The notes below the pieces were generated by a model. The model saw only the letters and a program-made list of their open reading frames with translations. It ran no database searches and had not been told where the DNA came from. From Agreia pratensis (lineage in GTDB: Bacteria > Actinomycetota > Actinomycetes > Actinomycetales > Microbacteriaceae), in assembly GCF_900177685.1 (NCBI RefSeq), contig NZ_FXAY01000001.1, positions 310,001-374,000 of the forward strand: a stretch of DNA of 64,000 bases, given 5' to 3'. Position numbers and translations under genes: made by a program. Below are positions 36,930-45,365 of the stretch, piece after piece (the stretch's first letter is position 1; each line of letters starts with the position of its first letter).

Positions 36930-37610
36930 CTACGAGACCTGACCCGCCCGGTAGCCGACGCCACGAACGGTCATCACAATGCGCGGGTTGTCGGGGTCTT
37001 CTTCGACCTTGGCGCGAAGTCGCTGCACGTGCACGTTCACCAGTCGGGTGTCGGCCTTGTAGTGGTAACCCCACACCTGCTCGAGCAGCATCTCACGGGT
37101 GAAGACCTGCTGGGGCTTGGCGGCGAGAGCGTGCAGAAGATCGAATTCCAGCGGAGTGAGGCCGATGCGGGCATCGCCCCGGCGCACCTCGTGCCCGGCG
37201 ACGTCGAGTTCGAGGTCGCCCACCTGAAGCAACTCCGGCGACCCGGCGGCGCTGGGCCGCAGGCGGGTTCGGATGCGCGCCACCAGTTCCTTGGGATTGA
37301 AGGGCTTGACGACGTAGTCGTCAGCCCCCGCCTCGAGGCCCTTCACGACGTCGGTGGTGTCGGCCTTCGCCGTGAGCATGATCACGGGAGTGCCCGACTC
37401 GGCGCGGATCAGGCGACAGACCTCGATGCCGTCGAGCCCCGGCAGCATCAGATCGAGGAGCACCAGATCGGGCTTCGACTCGCGAAAGACGCCGAGCGCC
37501 TCTGCGCCGTCTGCACAGAACACCGGCTCGAAGCCTTCGGCACGCAGAACGATGCCGATCATCTCTGCGAGGGCGGTGTCATCGTCGACGACCAGTATGC
37601 GAGCATCCAT
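36930..37610 (-). CDS. mtrA: MtrA response regulator (OmpR family)
   Basis: 226 aa. The receiver domain carries D53 (LVLLDLMLPG), with D9/D10/D11 and K102 (YVVKPF). The OmpR-type winged helix follows (LTPLEFDLLHALAAKPQQVFTREMLLEQVWGYHY ... VNVHVQRLRAKVE). MtrA is the essential actinobacterial regulator of cell-wall hydrolases and replication/division genes. It is the first gene of the mtrA-mtrB-lpqB operon. The start codon has TAATCT seven bases upstream, so the transcript may be leaderless. Confidence 0.97.
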   Translation of the reverse strand: MDARILVVDDDTALAEMIGIVLRAEGFEPVFCADGAEALGVFRESKPDLVLLDLMLPGLDGIEVCRLIRAESGTPVIMLTAKADTTDVVKGLEAGADDYVVKPFNPKELVARIRTRLRPSAAGSPELLQVGDLELDVAGHEVRRGDARIGLTPLEFDLLHALAAKPQQVFTREMLLEQVWGYHYKADTRLVNVHVQRLRAKVEEDPDNPRIVMTVRGVGYRAGQVS

Positions 37611-37623
37611 GCGCTAAAGATTA
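37611..37623 (-). promoter_or_regulatory. Leaderless-type promoter of mtrA
   Basis: TAATCT (37623-37618, minus strand) fits TANNNT and is separated by seven bases from the mtrA ATG at 37610. No Shine-Dalgarno sequence fits in the gap. Confidence 0.5.
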
Positions 37624-37736
37624 GTCGAGGCAGCCAGGTTCTCCTCACAGCAGCCTGCGGGCCGGCGCCGCATATGGAAGCATGGGGGGTACGTGACAGG
37701 CCGGTGAACACCGATTACGACGATGAAGGATTACCG

Positions 37737-38888
37737 GTGAGCGACAACCAGAATCCATACGGGGGCATCCCTCAGGCGTCATTCGGCCCGCCACCGGCCG
37801 GCTACCCGCAGATGCCGCCTCCTTCTCCGGGCGCCTGGGCGCCCCCTCCTCGCCCGGGCCTGTTGCCACTGCGCCCGCTCAGTTTCGGCACGCTCCTCGG
37901 CGCGCCGTTTCAGGTACTCCGGCGCAATCCGGGGGCCACATTCGGCAGTGCACTGATCACACAGCTCACCTCGACGATCGTCACCGTCTTCGTCATCGGC
38001 GGGGTCGGCATCCTGGCATTCGGGCGCATCGACAGCGCTCTGCCCGAAGACCGCGATGCGGTCACCGCCGGAGCCTGGGCGACCCTCATTCTCGCCAGTC
38101 TGATACCCATCGCCCTGTCGATCCTCAGCTCGGCGCTCCTGCAAGGGGTTCTCGTCGTCGAGGTCGCGCGCGGCACACTGGGCGAGAAGAATCGCATGGG
38201 CGTGCTCTGGAAGGCGGCCGGACGTCGCCTCTGGCCGCTCGTTGCCTGGTTCGCTGTGCTGCTGGGCCTGATCGTCATCGCTGTAGGGGCAGTCGTCGGC
38301 CTCGCCGTGCTCATCGGCGTCGTCGGCAGCGCGGCCATCGGCGACGCCGCGATCGGCATCGCGATCGGCATCGGAGTGCTGGGCGCGCTCACGCTGATCG
38401 CAGCCGGTATCTGGTTGGGAACCAAGACCGCGCTCGTTCCCTCGATCATCGTGCTCGAGCGGCGAGGAATGATCTCGTCGATCCGGCGTTCATGGGGCCT
38501 CACCAACGGCTCGTTCTGGAAGACCTTCGGAGTGCTCGCACTGATCAGCGTGATCCTCTCGGTCGCGTCGCAGATCATCACGACCCCGGTGTCGTTCATC
38601 GGCGGACTCGTGGCCAGCTTCCTCTTTCCCACCGGAGCGTCAGCAGACTCTGCCTCCTCCATCGCGGTCTTCGTCGCCGTCTATGCGGTCACCCTCATCG
38701 TCACCCTCATTCTCGGCTCGGTGACGGCCGTCGTTCAATCATCTGCCGTCGCCGTCGTCTACATCGATCTCCGGATGCGCCGCGAGGGCCTCGATCTCGA
38801 CCTCATGCGATACGTCGAGGCGAGACATGCCGGGGGCTGGCACGATGTGCCGGATCCCTATCTCGTGTCGTCCCAGAGAAACGGCTGA
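37737..38888 (+). CDS. GPDPase-membrane-domain-like integral membrane protein
   Basis: 383 aa. A Pro/Gly-rich N-terminus of about 45 residues precedes LLPLRPLSFGTLLGAPFQVLRRNPGATFG, the opening typical of the membrane domain named after glycerophosphoryl diester phosphodiesterases, and about seven helices follow. No catalytic phosphodiesterase domain is present. GTG 37737 is chosen because GAAGGA sits six bases upstream; GTG 37704 would add 11 residues. It is divergent from mtrA and starts a same-strand run with DUF4129, DUF4350, MoxR and DUF58. Function unknown. Confidence 0.85.
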   Translation: MSDNQNPYGGIPQASFGPPPAGYPQMPPPSPGAWAPPPRPGLLPLRPLSFGTLLGAPFQVLRRNPGATFGSALITQLTSTIVTVFVIGGVGILAFGRIDSALPEDRDAVTAGAWATLILASLIPIALSILSSALLQGVLVVEVARGTLGEKNRMGVLWKAAGRRLWPLVAWFAVLLGLIVIAVGAVVGLAVLIGVVGSAAIGDAAIGIAIGIGVLGALTLIAAGIWLGTKTALVPSIIVLERRGMISSIRRSWGLTNGSFWKTFGVLALISVILSVASQIITTPVSFIGGLVASFLFPTGASADSASSIAVFVAVYAVTLIVTLILGSVTAVVQSSAVAVVYIDLRMRREGLDLDLMRYVEARHAGGWHDVPDPYLVSSQRNG

Positions 38889-38900
38889 CCTCGTATCCCT

Positions 38901-39587
38901 ATGCTCTCGATCCTTGCCCTGCCCGCGCTGCTCGTCACCGACGTTCCCGTCGATCCTGACTCGCCCGATGCTCGCAAGCTTCTGTTCGACGAGCTCGCAA
39001 AGCCCGAGTACGCGGCCGCACGGCCCACACTCATCGACCGCATAGCCCAGGCCATCCAGGATTGGCTCCGTTCGTTCGGCGCCTCGGACGACGGATCGGT
39101 GCCCGATCTGTTCCCGTTGCTCGTCACCGTTCTCATCGTGGGACTCATCGTGGCCGCATTCGTCATCTTCGGCAGACCCCGACTGCGACGAAAGAGCCAG
39201 TCGGCGGGCCCGTTGTTCTCTGACTCTGGCGATGCTCGAAGCGCCGCACAGCTGCGCGCATCCGCCTATGCGGCCGCAGCGGCGGGCGACTTCGTCGTGG
39301 CGGTCGAAGAGATGTTCCGCGCCGTGGCGCGACAGCTCGCCGAACGCACGGTGGTCTCTGTCACTCCGGGAACGACCGCCCAGGAGTTCGCCTCGCGAGC
39401 CGGCCGGGCGTTCCCCGATCATGCCGATCGATTGATGAGCGGAGCCCGGGCTTTCGACGGGGTGCGCTACCTCGACCAGCCGGGCAGCAGAGAAGCCTTC
39501 GACGAGGTCGCGGCGCTCGATCGTGACATCAGTGCGGCGAAACCATCTCGGCTCGAGCGCGTCGCCGAGCAGGGAGCAACTCTGTGA
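38901..39587 (+). CDS. DUF4129 domain membrane protein
   Basis: 228 aa. A short hydrophobic N-terminus may be a signal sequence. The second helix (LFPLLVTVLIVGLIVAAFVIFG) is followed by a cytosolic DUF4129-type domain (ASAYAAAAAGDFVVAVEEMFRAVARQLAERTVV ... TAQEFASRAGRAFPDHA). The family accompanies MoxR/DUF58 operons, often fused to transglutaminases elsewhere. The ATG follows the upstream stop by 12 bases with no Shine-Dalgarno. The stop overlaps the next start (GTGA). Confidence 0.9.
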   Translation: MLSILALPALLVTDVPVDPDSPDARKLLFDELAKPEYAAARPTLIDRIAQAIQDWLRSFGASDDGSVPDLFPLLVTVLIVGLIVAAFVIFGRPRLRRKSQSAGPLFSDSGDARSAAQLRASAYAAAAAGDFVVAVEEMFRAVARQLAERTVVSVTPGTTAQEFASRAGRAFPDHADRLMSGARAFDGVRYLDQPGSREAFDEVAALDRDISAAKPSRLERVAEQGATL

Positions 39588-40795
39588 GCGCCCCCACGAC
39601 AGAGCGCCGCGCAACCCCTCTCGCCGAGGCAACGACACCCACGCTCCGCGCGGCGGTGAAACGCTGGCGGTTCTGGCTCATTCTCGCCGCGGTCGCGATT
39701 GTCGGTCTTCTCATCGTGGCCCTTGCATCCGGCGCCGGTGGTGGCAGTCGAGCGCCGTACTCGATCACGAACGCCGCGCCCGAGGGCAGTAAAGCTCTGG
39801 CCGAGGTGCTGCGCCAACAGGGCGTCGACGTGGTGCAGGCCGACACTCTTGACGAGGCGCGAGCCGCAATGGATGCGGCGCCCGGGGCCACCCTCGCCTT
39901 CGCCGACCCCGATGGACTTCTGAACGACAGTCGACTCGCCGAGGCTGCGCAGCTCTCCGATCGGGTCGTTCTATTTCTCCCGGGGTTCAACGAGCTGCGT
40001 GCCTTCGCGCCGGGAGTCGCCTCGGCGGGCGCACCTCGCGATATCGACGGCGTCGATGCCGGATGCTCACTGCCAGCGGCCGTGCGCGCGGGCACCATCA
40101 TCGGGGGTGGACGCTCGTACCGCGCGACGGCCGGCAGCGACGCCGAACTCTGCTTCCGTACCTCCGATGACGCGTACGACGTCGTGCGCACCGAAACCTC
40201 TGACGGCACGGTCACCGTTCTCGGCACGGCCGATGTGCTGAGCAACGAAGGCATCACCGGCGCAGGAAACGCGGCGCTCGCGCTCAACCTGCTGGGCGAA
40301 ACCGACACTCTGGTCTGGTACATACCGACAGCCAGCGATGTCGAGGCCGACGGGCCTGCCGACATCGCCTCTCTGACGCCCGACTGGGTCACGCCGGTGC
40401 TCGCGCTCAGCGTCTTCACCTTCATCGCCGCTGCCATCTGGCGAGGGCGCAGACTCGGTGCCCTCGTGGTCGAGAATCTTCCCGTCACTGTGCGGTCGCG
40501 AGAGACCATGGAAGGGCGCGCACGTCTCTATGCTCGAGCAGGCGCACACACGCACGCGCTCGATTCACTGCGCATCGGCACCATCACGAGGCTGTCGAGA
40601 GTTCTCGGCCTCCCCCGCAACGCCACCGTCGACGAGGTGATCGCCTCGGTCGCCGCAGTTCTCCCTGCCAGGCCGCTGGGCGACATCCAATCGATTCTCG
40701 TCGCAGCCGCGCCGGCGAACGAGGCCGATCTCGTCGCCTACTCCGACCGCCTGCTCGAACTCGAAGGCGCCGTGACCCGGGCGGTGCGTCCGTGA
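39584..40795 (+). CDS. DUF4350 domain membrane protein
   Basis: 403 aa. TM1 (FWLILAAVAIVGLLIVALASG) is near residue 30. A DUF4350-type domain follows (APEGSKALAEVLRQQGVDVVQA, resembling the GldG/ABC-auxiliary fold), then TM2 (VTPVLALSVFTFIAAAIW) and a C-terminal cytosolic part. The GTG start overlaps the DUF4129 stop. Gene order matches the mycobacterial cluster around moxR2 (Rv3691-Rv3695). Function unknown; likely part of an envelope complex with MoxR and DUF58. Confidence 0.9.
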   Translation: MSAPTTERRATPLAEATTPTLRAAVKRWRFWLILAAVAIVGLLIVALASGAGGGSRAPYSITNAAPEGSKALAEVLRQQGVDVVQADTLDEARAAMDAAPGATLAFADPDGLLNDSRLAEAAQLSDRVVLFLPGFNELRAFAPGVASAGAPRDIDGVDAGCSLPAAVRAGTIIGGGRSYRATAGSDAELCFRTSDDAYDVVRTETSDGTVTVLGTADVLSNEGITGAGNAALALNLLGETDTLVWYIPTASDVEADGPADIASLTPDWVTPVLALSVFTFIAAAIWRGRRLGALVVENLPVTVRSRETMEGRARLYARAGAHTHALDSLRIGTITRLSRVLGLPRNATVDEVIASVAAVLPARPLGDIQSILVAAAPANEADLVAYSDRLLELEGAVTRAVRP

Positions 40796-40841
40796 CTGCC
40801 TCACACCCCCTCCTGCCCGTGTCCCCACCGAAAGGCCGACC

Positions 40842-41816
40842 ATGACAGACCAGCCAGAACAGACTCCCGACCAGCTCCGTGAGGCGCTGGGACGGGTGCG
40901 CACCGAGGTTGCCAAGGCGGTCGTCGGCCAAGACGGGGCGGTGACAGGTCTCATCGTCGCGCTGCTCGCGAAGGGGCACGTACTGCTGGAGGGCGTTCCC
41001 GGCGTCGCGAAGACGTTGCTGGTGCGATCGCTGAGCCACGCTCTCTCGCTCGACACGAAGAGAGTTCAGTTCACTCCCGATCTCATGCCCGGAGACGTGA
41101 CCGGGTCGCTCGTCTACGACGCGAAGTCGGGTGACTTCGAGTTCCGCGAGGGCCCGGTGTTCACCAACATTCTGCTCGCCGACGAGATCAACCGCACTCC
41201 GCCCAAGACGCAGTCCGCCCTGCTCGAGGCGATGGAAGAACGGCAGATCAGCGTCGACGGACTCAGCCGAGCCCTGCCCGACCCGTTCCTCGTGGCCGCG
41301 ACGATGAACCCGATCGAGTACGAGGGAACGTACACGCTGCCCGAAGCACAGCTCGACCGCTTCATGCTCAAGCTCGTGCTCGACCTCCCCCCGCGAGACA
41401 CCGAGATCGCCGTTCTGCAGCGGCACGCCGCCGGGTTCAACCCGCGAGACCTGACCGGGGCCGGCATGACCGCAGCGCTCGGGGCATCCGAACTTCGCCA
41501 GGCCCAGGCATCGGCCGCGGCCGTCGGCGCCAGCCCGGATGTGCTCGCCTACGTCGTCGACCTCGCGCGGGCCACCCGGCAGAGTCCGTCGGTCAAGCTC
41601 GGTGTCAGTCCGCGTGGAAGCACATCGCTCCTGGCCTCTGCCAAGGCATGGGCGTGGCTGAACGGCTCCCCCGCCATCACGCCCGACCACGTGCAGGCGA
41701 TGGTGCTGCCCGTGCTGCGCCACCGCATCCAGCTTCGTCCCGAGGCCGAGCTCGAGGGCGTCTCGGTCGACTCGATCCTGCGCTCGATCCTCAGTCAGGT
41801 GCAGGTTCCCATCTGA
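40842..41816 (+). CDS. moxR: MoxR-family AAA+ ATPase
   Basis: 324 aa, the normal MoxR length. Walker A GVPGVAKT is at 51-58, the family Walker B LLADEINRTPPKTQSALLEAMEE begins at 111, and sensor-1 is ATMNPIEYEGTY. MoxR acts as a chaperone together with VWA- or DUF58-type partners, and DUF58 is encoded next. GAAAGG lies about eight bases before the ATG. The stop (TGATG) overlaps an eight-codon mini-ORF leading into the DUF58 gene. It is clearly different from the 524-aa MoxR protein near 7.7 kb. Confidence 0.95.
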   Translation: MTDQPEQTPDQLREALGRVRTEVAKAVVGQDGAVTGLIVALLAKGHVLLEGVPGVAKTLLVRSLSHALSLDTKRVQFTPDLMPGDVTGSLVYDAKSGDFEFREGPVFTNILLADEINRTPPKTQSALLEAMEERQISVDGLSRALPDPFLVAATMNPIEYEGTYTLPEAQLDRFMLKLVLDLPPRDTEIAVLQRHAAGFNPRDLTGAGMTAALGASELRQAQASAAAVGASPDVLAYVVDLARATRQSPSVKLGVSPRGSTSLLASAKAWAWLNGSPAITPDHVQAMVLPVLRHRIQLRPEAELEGVSVDSILRSILSQVQVPI

Positions 41817-41842
41817 TGCACCGACGAAAGCCCCTCCGCTGA
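41816..41842 (+). CDS. Eight-codon linking mini-ORF between moxR and the DUF58 gene
   Basis: ATG at 41816 overlaps the moxR stop as TGATG. The frame encodes MHRRKPLR and ends in TGA at 41840-41842, which again overlaps the DUF58 ATG as TGATG. The DUF58 gene has no good Shine-Dalgarno. The arrangement would let a terminating ribosome re-initiate twice. Translation of this peptide is inferred only from the overlaps. Confidence 0.4.
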   Translation: MHRRKPLR

Positions 41843-43173
41843 TGGCTGTCTCGGGTCGCTTCGTGCTGCTCGTCGCCCTGGGTGTCGTTCCCGTGGTTCT
41901 CCTCGGCGAGGCATACCGACAGGCCGAGCTCACGCTCGCGCTCTGGCTGCTGCTGACCGTGATCATCGGGGTCGTCGACCTCACGCTCGCCGCGTCGCCG
42001 CGACGCCTCGTCGTAGAGAGAGTGCTGCCGAATCGCGTGCGCCTTGGCGAAACGACCTCGAGCGAGCTCTACATCACGAACGAGAACCGCACAGCACTGC
42101 GCGGCCTCGTGCGCGATGCTTGGCAACCGTCGGCCGGTGCCGCCGTCACGCGCCACTCGGTCGTCGTGCCCGCCTCAGAGCGACGGATGCTTCGCACGGC
42201 ACTCACACCGTTCCGTCGCGGTGACCGCCGCACAGCCGGCATCACCGTCAGGAGCTTCGGCCCCCTCGGCCTCTGGGCCCGGCAGGCGACGCTGGCGAGT
42301 CCGGGTCGCATCCGCGTTCTTCCGCCATTCAACTCCCGCAAGCACCTGCCTTCGCGCCTCGCACGACTGCGAGAACTCGACGGCGCGACCAGCGTGCAGA
42401 TCAGAGGCCAGGGAACCGAGTTCGACAGCCTGCGCGAGTACGTGCGTGGCGACGACGTGCGCTCGATCGACTGGCGCGCGACAGCACGGCAGGGGGATGC
42501 CCGGGCCGGGCATGAGCAGAAACTCATGGTTCGCACGTGGCGACCGGAGCGCGATCGACGCATCGTGATCGTGATCGACACCGGGCGAACCCAAGCCGCA
42601 CGTATCGACGATGAGCCGCGCATCGACACGTCGATCGAGGCATCCCTACTGCTCGCGGCCCTCGCGACGCGGGCCGGCGACCGTGTCGATCTGATCGCGT
42701 GGGACCGCCGCATCCGGGGTCGCGTCACGGGGGCGAGCGGCGGAGAGCTGCTGAATCGGATGGTCGATACGATGGCCACCGTCGACCCGGAACTGCTCGA
42801 GACCGACTGGTCATCGGTGGCCGCTCAGGTGCGGGCCGTGACCAATCAGCGGGCGCTGGTGGTGCTCCTGACCACGATTGACACCCCCGCATCGTCGAGC
42901 GGACTGCTGAGCGTGCTGCCGCAGCTGGCACAGCGGCACACCGTGCTCGTTGCGGCCGTCTCGGACCCGGAGATTCTTCGTGCGGTGTCGGAGCGAGGCG
43001 ATCGCGACGAGACCTACCGGGCCGCGTCGGCGGAGCGCTCGTTGCTCGACATGGCGCGGGTCACAGCGGCGATCACGCGACTCGGCGGCGACGTCGTGAC
43101 GGGAGCGCCCTCCGCGCTGCCCCCGATGCTCGCGGACCGCTACCTCGCGCTGAAGGCGGCAGGCCGACTCTAG
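41842..43173 (+). CDS. DUF58 domain protein
   Basis: 443 aa. Two N-terminal hydrophobic segments (FVLLVALGVVPVVLLGEAY and LALWLLLTVIIGVVDLTLA) are followed by a beta-sandwich part (RVRLGETTSSELYITNENRTALRGLVRDAW) and the DUF58 core with FDSLREYVRGDDVRSIDWRATAR, which leads into a VWA-like fold (RRIVIVIDTGRT). DUF58 proteins pair with MoxR ATPases. The ATG at 41842 is fixed by the TGATG overlap with the preceding mini-ORF. In mycobacteria SpoIIM- and RDD-type genes follow directly; here a DUF559-type gene intervenes. Confidence 0.93.
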   Translation: MAVSGRFVLLVALGVVPVVLLGEAYRQAELTLALWLLLTVIIGVVDLTLAASPRRLVVERVLPNRVRLGETTSSELYITNENRTALRGLVRDAWQPSAGAAVTRHSVVVPASERRMLRTALTPFRRGDRRTAGITVRSFGPLGLWARQATLASPGRIRVLPPFNSRKHLPSRLARLRELDGATSVQIRGQGTEFDSLREYVRGDDVRSIDWRATARQGDARAGHEQKLMVRTWRPERDRRIVIVIDTGRTQAARIDDEPRIDTSIEASLLLAALATRAGDRVDLIAWDRRIRGRVTGASGGELLNRMVDTMATVDPELLETDWSSVAAQVRAVTNQRALVVLLTTIDTPASSSGLLSVLPQLAQRHTVLVAAVSDPEILRAVSERGDRDETYRAASAERSLLDMARVTAAITRLGGDVVTGAPSALPPMLADRYLALKAAGRL

Positions 43174-43314
43174 CGGGCGCCGCGCGCGCATCGATTCCTG
43201 AGTAGATGCTCCCCAGAGACCCAGCACGAGCATCACGAGCGGAATCGATTCCATCTGGCCGGGTGTTGTGGATAGATTCTGCGGGCCTCGGTGCATACAC
43301 GCCACAATTTCACG

Positions 43315-44250
43315 ATGTCACCGCATCGGCCGTTGCCAGCTCATCTTCGCGATCGGGCGTTCAGCGTGCGCGACAGCGACACAGCCGGCGTCGGTCGCGG
43401 GCGCATACGGGGCAACGATCTTCTCCCCATCTTCCGTGGAGTCAGACTGCCGATCGACGTCGAGTTGAACGAAAACTCCGTGTGCGCCGCGTACCTGACC
43501 AAGATGTCGACAGGGCAGGCCTTCTCGCACATCACCGCCGCCCGGCTTTGGGGAATTCCGCTCCCGCGCGACTTCACCCTCTCCGAAGGGGTGCATGTCA
43601 GCGTGCGAGCTCCCCATGCACCTCCGAGCGGGTCCAGCGTCACCGGCCATCGGATCTCGGACCCGCACGCGCATGCGGTGACTAGAGTCGGCATGCCTGT
43701 CGTCGACGCCGCGACCACCTGGTGTCATCTCGCGTCGCGGTTGTCGGAGGATGACCTCGTCGCGGCGGGTGACTATCTGGTGTTGACGCCCGCCGTGCCC
43801 GATCGGAACGATCGACGGCCATTCGTGACGCTGGCACAGCTTCGGCAGAGGGTCGATCTCTACCACGGGCCCGGAGCACGCGCTGCTCGATCGGCGCTGC
43901 ACCACGTCAGGGATGGATCAGAATCTCGGCGCGAGTCGCTGTCGCGGCTGATTCTCGTTCGGGCCGGCCTTCCCGAGCCGGAGCTCAATGTCGATATCTT
44001 CCGGGATGATGGCTCGTGGATCGGGCGCGCCGACCAGGTTTTCCGCCGATGGAAGACGATTGTCGAGTACGACGGGCAGCAGCACCGCACGAGCGACCGG
44101 CAGTACGAGCGTGACGAACTGAAGATCGAAGAACTCGGGCACGCCGGATGGCAGGTCGTTCGCATCCGCAAGAAGGCTCTCCGGCTCGGGGGTGTGGAGG
44201 CTGTCGAGAGGGCGTCACGGGCGCTCCGCTCGCGCGGCTGGACTCCATAA
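43315..44250 (+). CDS. AbiEi/DUF559-type protein (endonuclease-like), copy 1
   Basis: 311 aa. The N-terminal part resembles the winged-helix and antitoxin-like region of AbiEi-type proteins (RGNDLLPIFRGVRLP ... TGQAFSHITAARLWGIPLP), and the C-terminus has a restriction-endonuclease-like pattern (GRADQVFRRWKTIVEYDG, QQHRTSDRQYERDELKIEELGHAGWQVVRIRKK) as in DUF559/Vsr-like proteins. Such genes are often annotated as type IV toxin-antitoxin AbiEi or endonuclease in Microbacteriaceae; no toxin partner is adjacent. It sits between DUF58 and SpoIIM genes that are neighbours in mycobacteria, so it is probably an insertion. It is flanked by short ATCGAT-containing inverted sequences of doubtful meaning. 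Confidence 0.8.
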   Translation: MSPHRPLPAHLRDRAFSVRDSDTAGVGRGRIRGNDLLPIFRGVRLPIDVELNENSVCAAYLTKMSTGQAFSHITAARLWGIPLPRDFTLSEGVHVSVRAPHAPPSGSSVTGHRISDPHAHAVTRVGMPVVDAATTWCHLASRLSEDDLVAAGDYLVLTPAVPDRNDRRPFVTLAQLRQRVDLYHGPGARAARSALHHVRDGSESRRESLSRLILVRAGLPEPELNVDIFRDDGSWIGRADQVFRRWKTIVEYDGQQHRTSDRQYERDELKIEELGHAGWQVVRIRKKALRLGGVEAVERASRALRSRGWTP

Positions 44251-44352
44251 GTCCCGCATCTCCCCGCGAGAGGTGATCGGTTCCTCCGTAAACGCTCGCA
44301 TCGCCGCCCTAGACAGCATCAACTGACGAATCGATGCAGGCGCACGCGCCAG

Positions 44353-45348
44353 TCAGCCCGCTACGAGCTGCTTCGCGCCGGACTCGAACTCGTCGAGGTC
44401 GCCGGTTTGACCGGCCCTCACCGCTGCTCGGCCAACGATGAGCATGTACGCGAGGAAGGCTGCCAGCGCGAGGGCGCCGATGCCGATCTTCACGGCCGCC
44501 GGCCAGGGCTGCGGGGTCACGAAGCCCTCGATGATCCCCGAGACGAAGAGCACGATCACCAGTCCGAGCGCCACCGTGAAGAGCGCACGTGCGTCTTCGG
44601 CGAGCGCCTGCGCCCGGGTGCGGGCTCCGGGCGCGATCCACGCCCAGAAGATGCGCAAGCCACCCGCTCCGGCCACGAAGACGGCCGTGAGCTCCAGGAG
44701 TCCGTGCGGAAGGATGTAGAGGAAGAAGGTGTCGCCCTCGCCGTAGTGGAACAGGACTGCGGCATTCAGCCCGATGTTCTGGGCGTTCGACATGATCAAC
44801 ATCGGCACATAGAAGCCGGTGATCCCGAAGGCGATGCAGCGCGCTGCGATCCAGGCATTATTCGTCCACACCTGGCCTGTGAACGACGCAGCAGGGTTCT
44901 CTGAGTAGTAGTTGACGAAGTCCTCGTTGGCGAGCTTCTTGAGTTCTGCGTCGGATCCCAGGTTGGCGAGTACCTGCGGATCGTTGGACACCCAGAGCGC
45001 ATAGAGTGCCGCCACGACGATGGTGACGATTGCGAGCACGAGGGTGAGCCAGCGGATTCGATAGAGCGCGGCCGGCAGTTGGAACACGAAGAATGCGGGG
45101 ATTTGCCGCAGCACATTCGTTCCGGCACCGGTGAAACGGAGCCGGGCCCGAGAGAGGAACAGCGACAGCTGGGCGCCCTGTGCGGTCGATCCGACAGTGG
45201 TCTTGATGGCCGACAGATCGGATGCTCCGGCTTGATACCGCTCGATCAGCTCGTCTGCATCGGTGCCCGAAAGCTCTCGGCTCTTGCTCAGAGCGTCGAG
45301 TTTGGCCCACTCGTCGCGGCGGGCTGCAGTGTAGGCATCGAGATCCAT
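44353..45348 (-). CDS. SpoIIM-family (stage II sporulation protein M-like) membrane protein
   Basis: 331 aa. A polar N-terminal region (MDLDAYTAARRDEWAKLDALSKSR) precedes about five helices, including FGITGFYVPMLIMSNAQNIGLNAAVLFHYG and LYILPHGLLELTAVFVAGAGGLRI, the DUF95/SpoIIM signature. The organism need not sporulate: this family is conserved beside RDD and MoxR genes in actinobacteria (Rv3694c-like). It is divergent from the RDD gene with only 17 bases between the start codons. TACAAT eight bases before the ATG suggests a leaderless promoter. Confidence 0.93.
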   Translation of the reverse strand: MDLDAYTAARRDEWAKLDALSKSRELSGTDADELIERYQAGASDLSAIKTTVGSTAQGAQLSLFLSRARLRFTGAGTNVLRQIPAFFVFQLPAALYRIRWLTLVLAIVTIVVAALYALWVSNDPQVLANLGSDAELKKLANEDFVNYYSENPAASFTGQVWTNNAWIAARCIAFGITGFYVPMLIMSNAQNIGLNAAVLFHYGEGDTFFLYILPHGLLELTAVFVAGAGGLRIFWAWIAPGARTRAQALAEDARALFTVALGLVIVLFVSGIIEGFVTPQPWPAAVKIGIGALALAAFLAYMLIVGRAAVRAGQTGDLDEFESGAKQLVAG

Positions 45349-45365
45349 CTGCTTGAATTGTATTC
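45349..45365. promoter_or_regulatory. 17-base divergent promoter between SpoIIM and RDD genes
   Basis: Minus strand: TACAAT (45362-45357) lies eight bases before the SpoIIM ATG at 45348. Plus strand: TTGAAT lies seven bases before the RDD ATG at 45366. Any -35 elements must lie inside the opposite coding sequence, so the two promoters overlap and should exclude each other. Confidence 0.4.

Noticed and set aside
43341-43905. Antitoxin or toxin partner gene next to the AbiEi-like gene
   Set aside because: Neighbouring frames on both strands are shadows of the gene itself; the adjacent real genes are DUF58 and SpoIIM.
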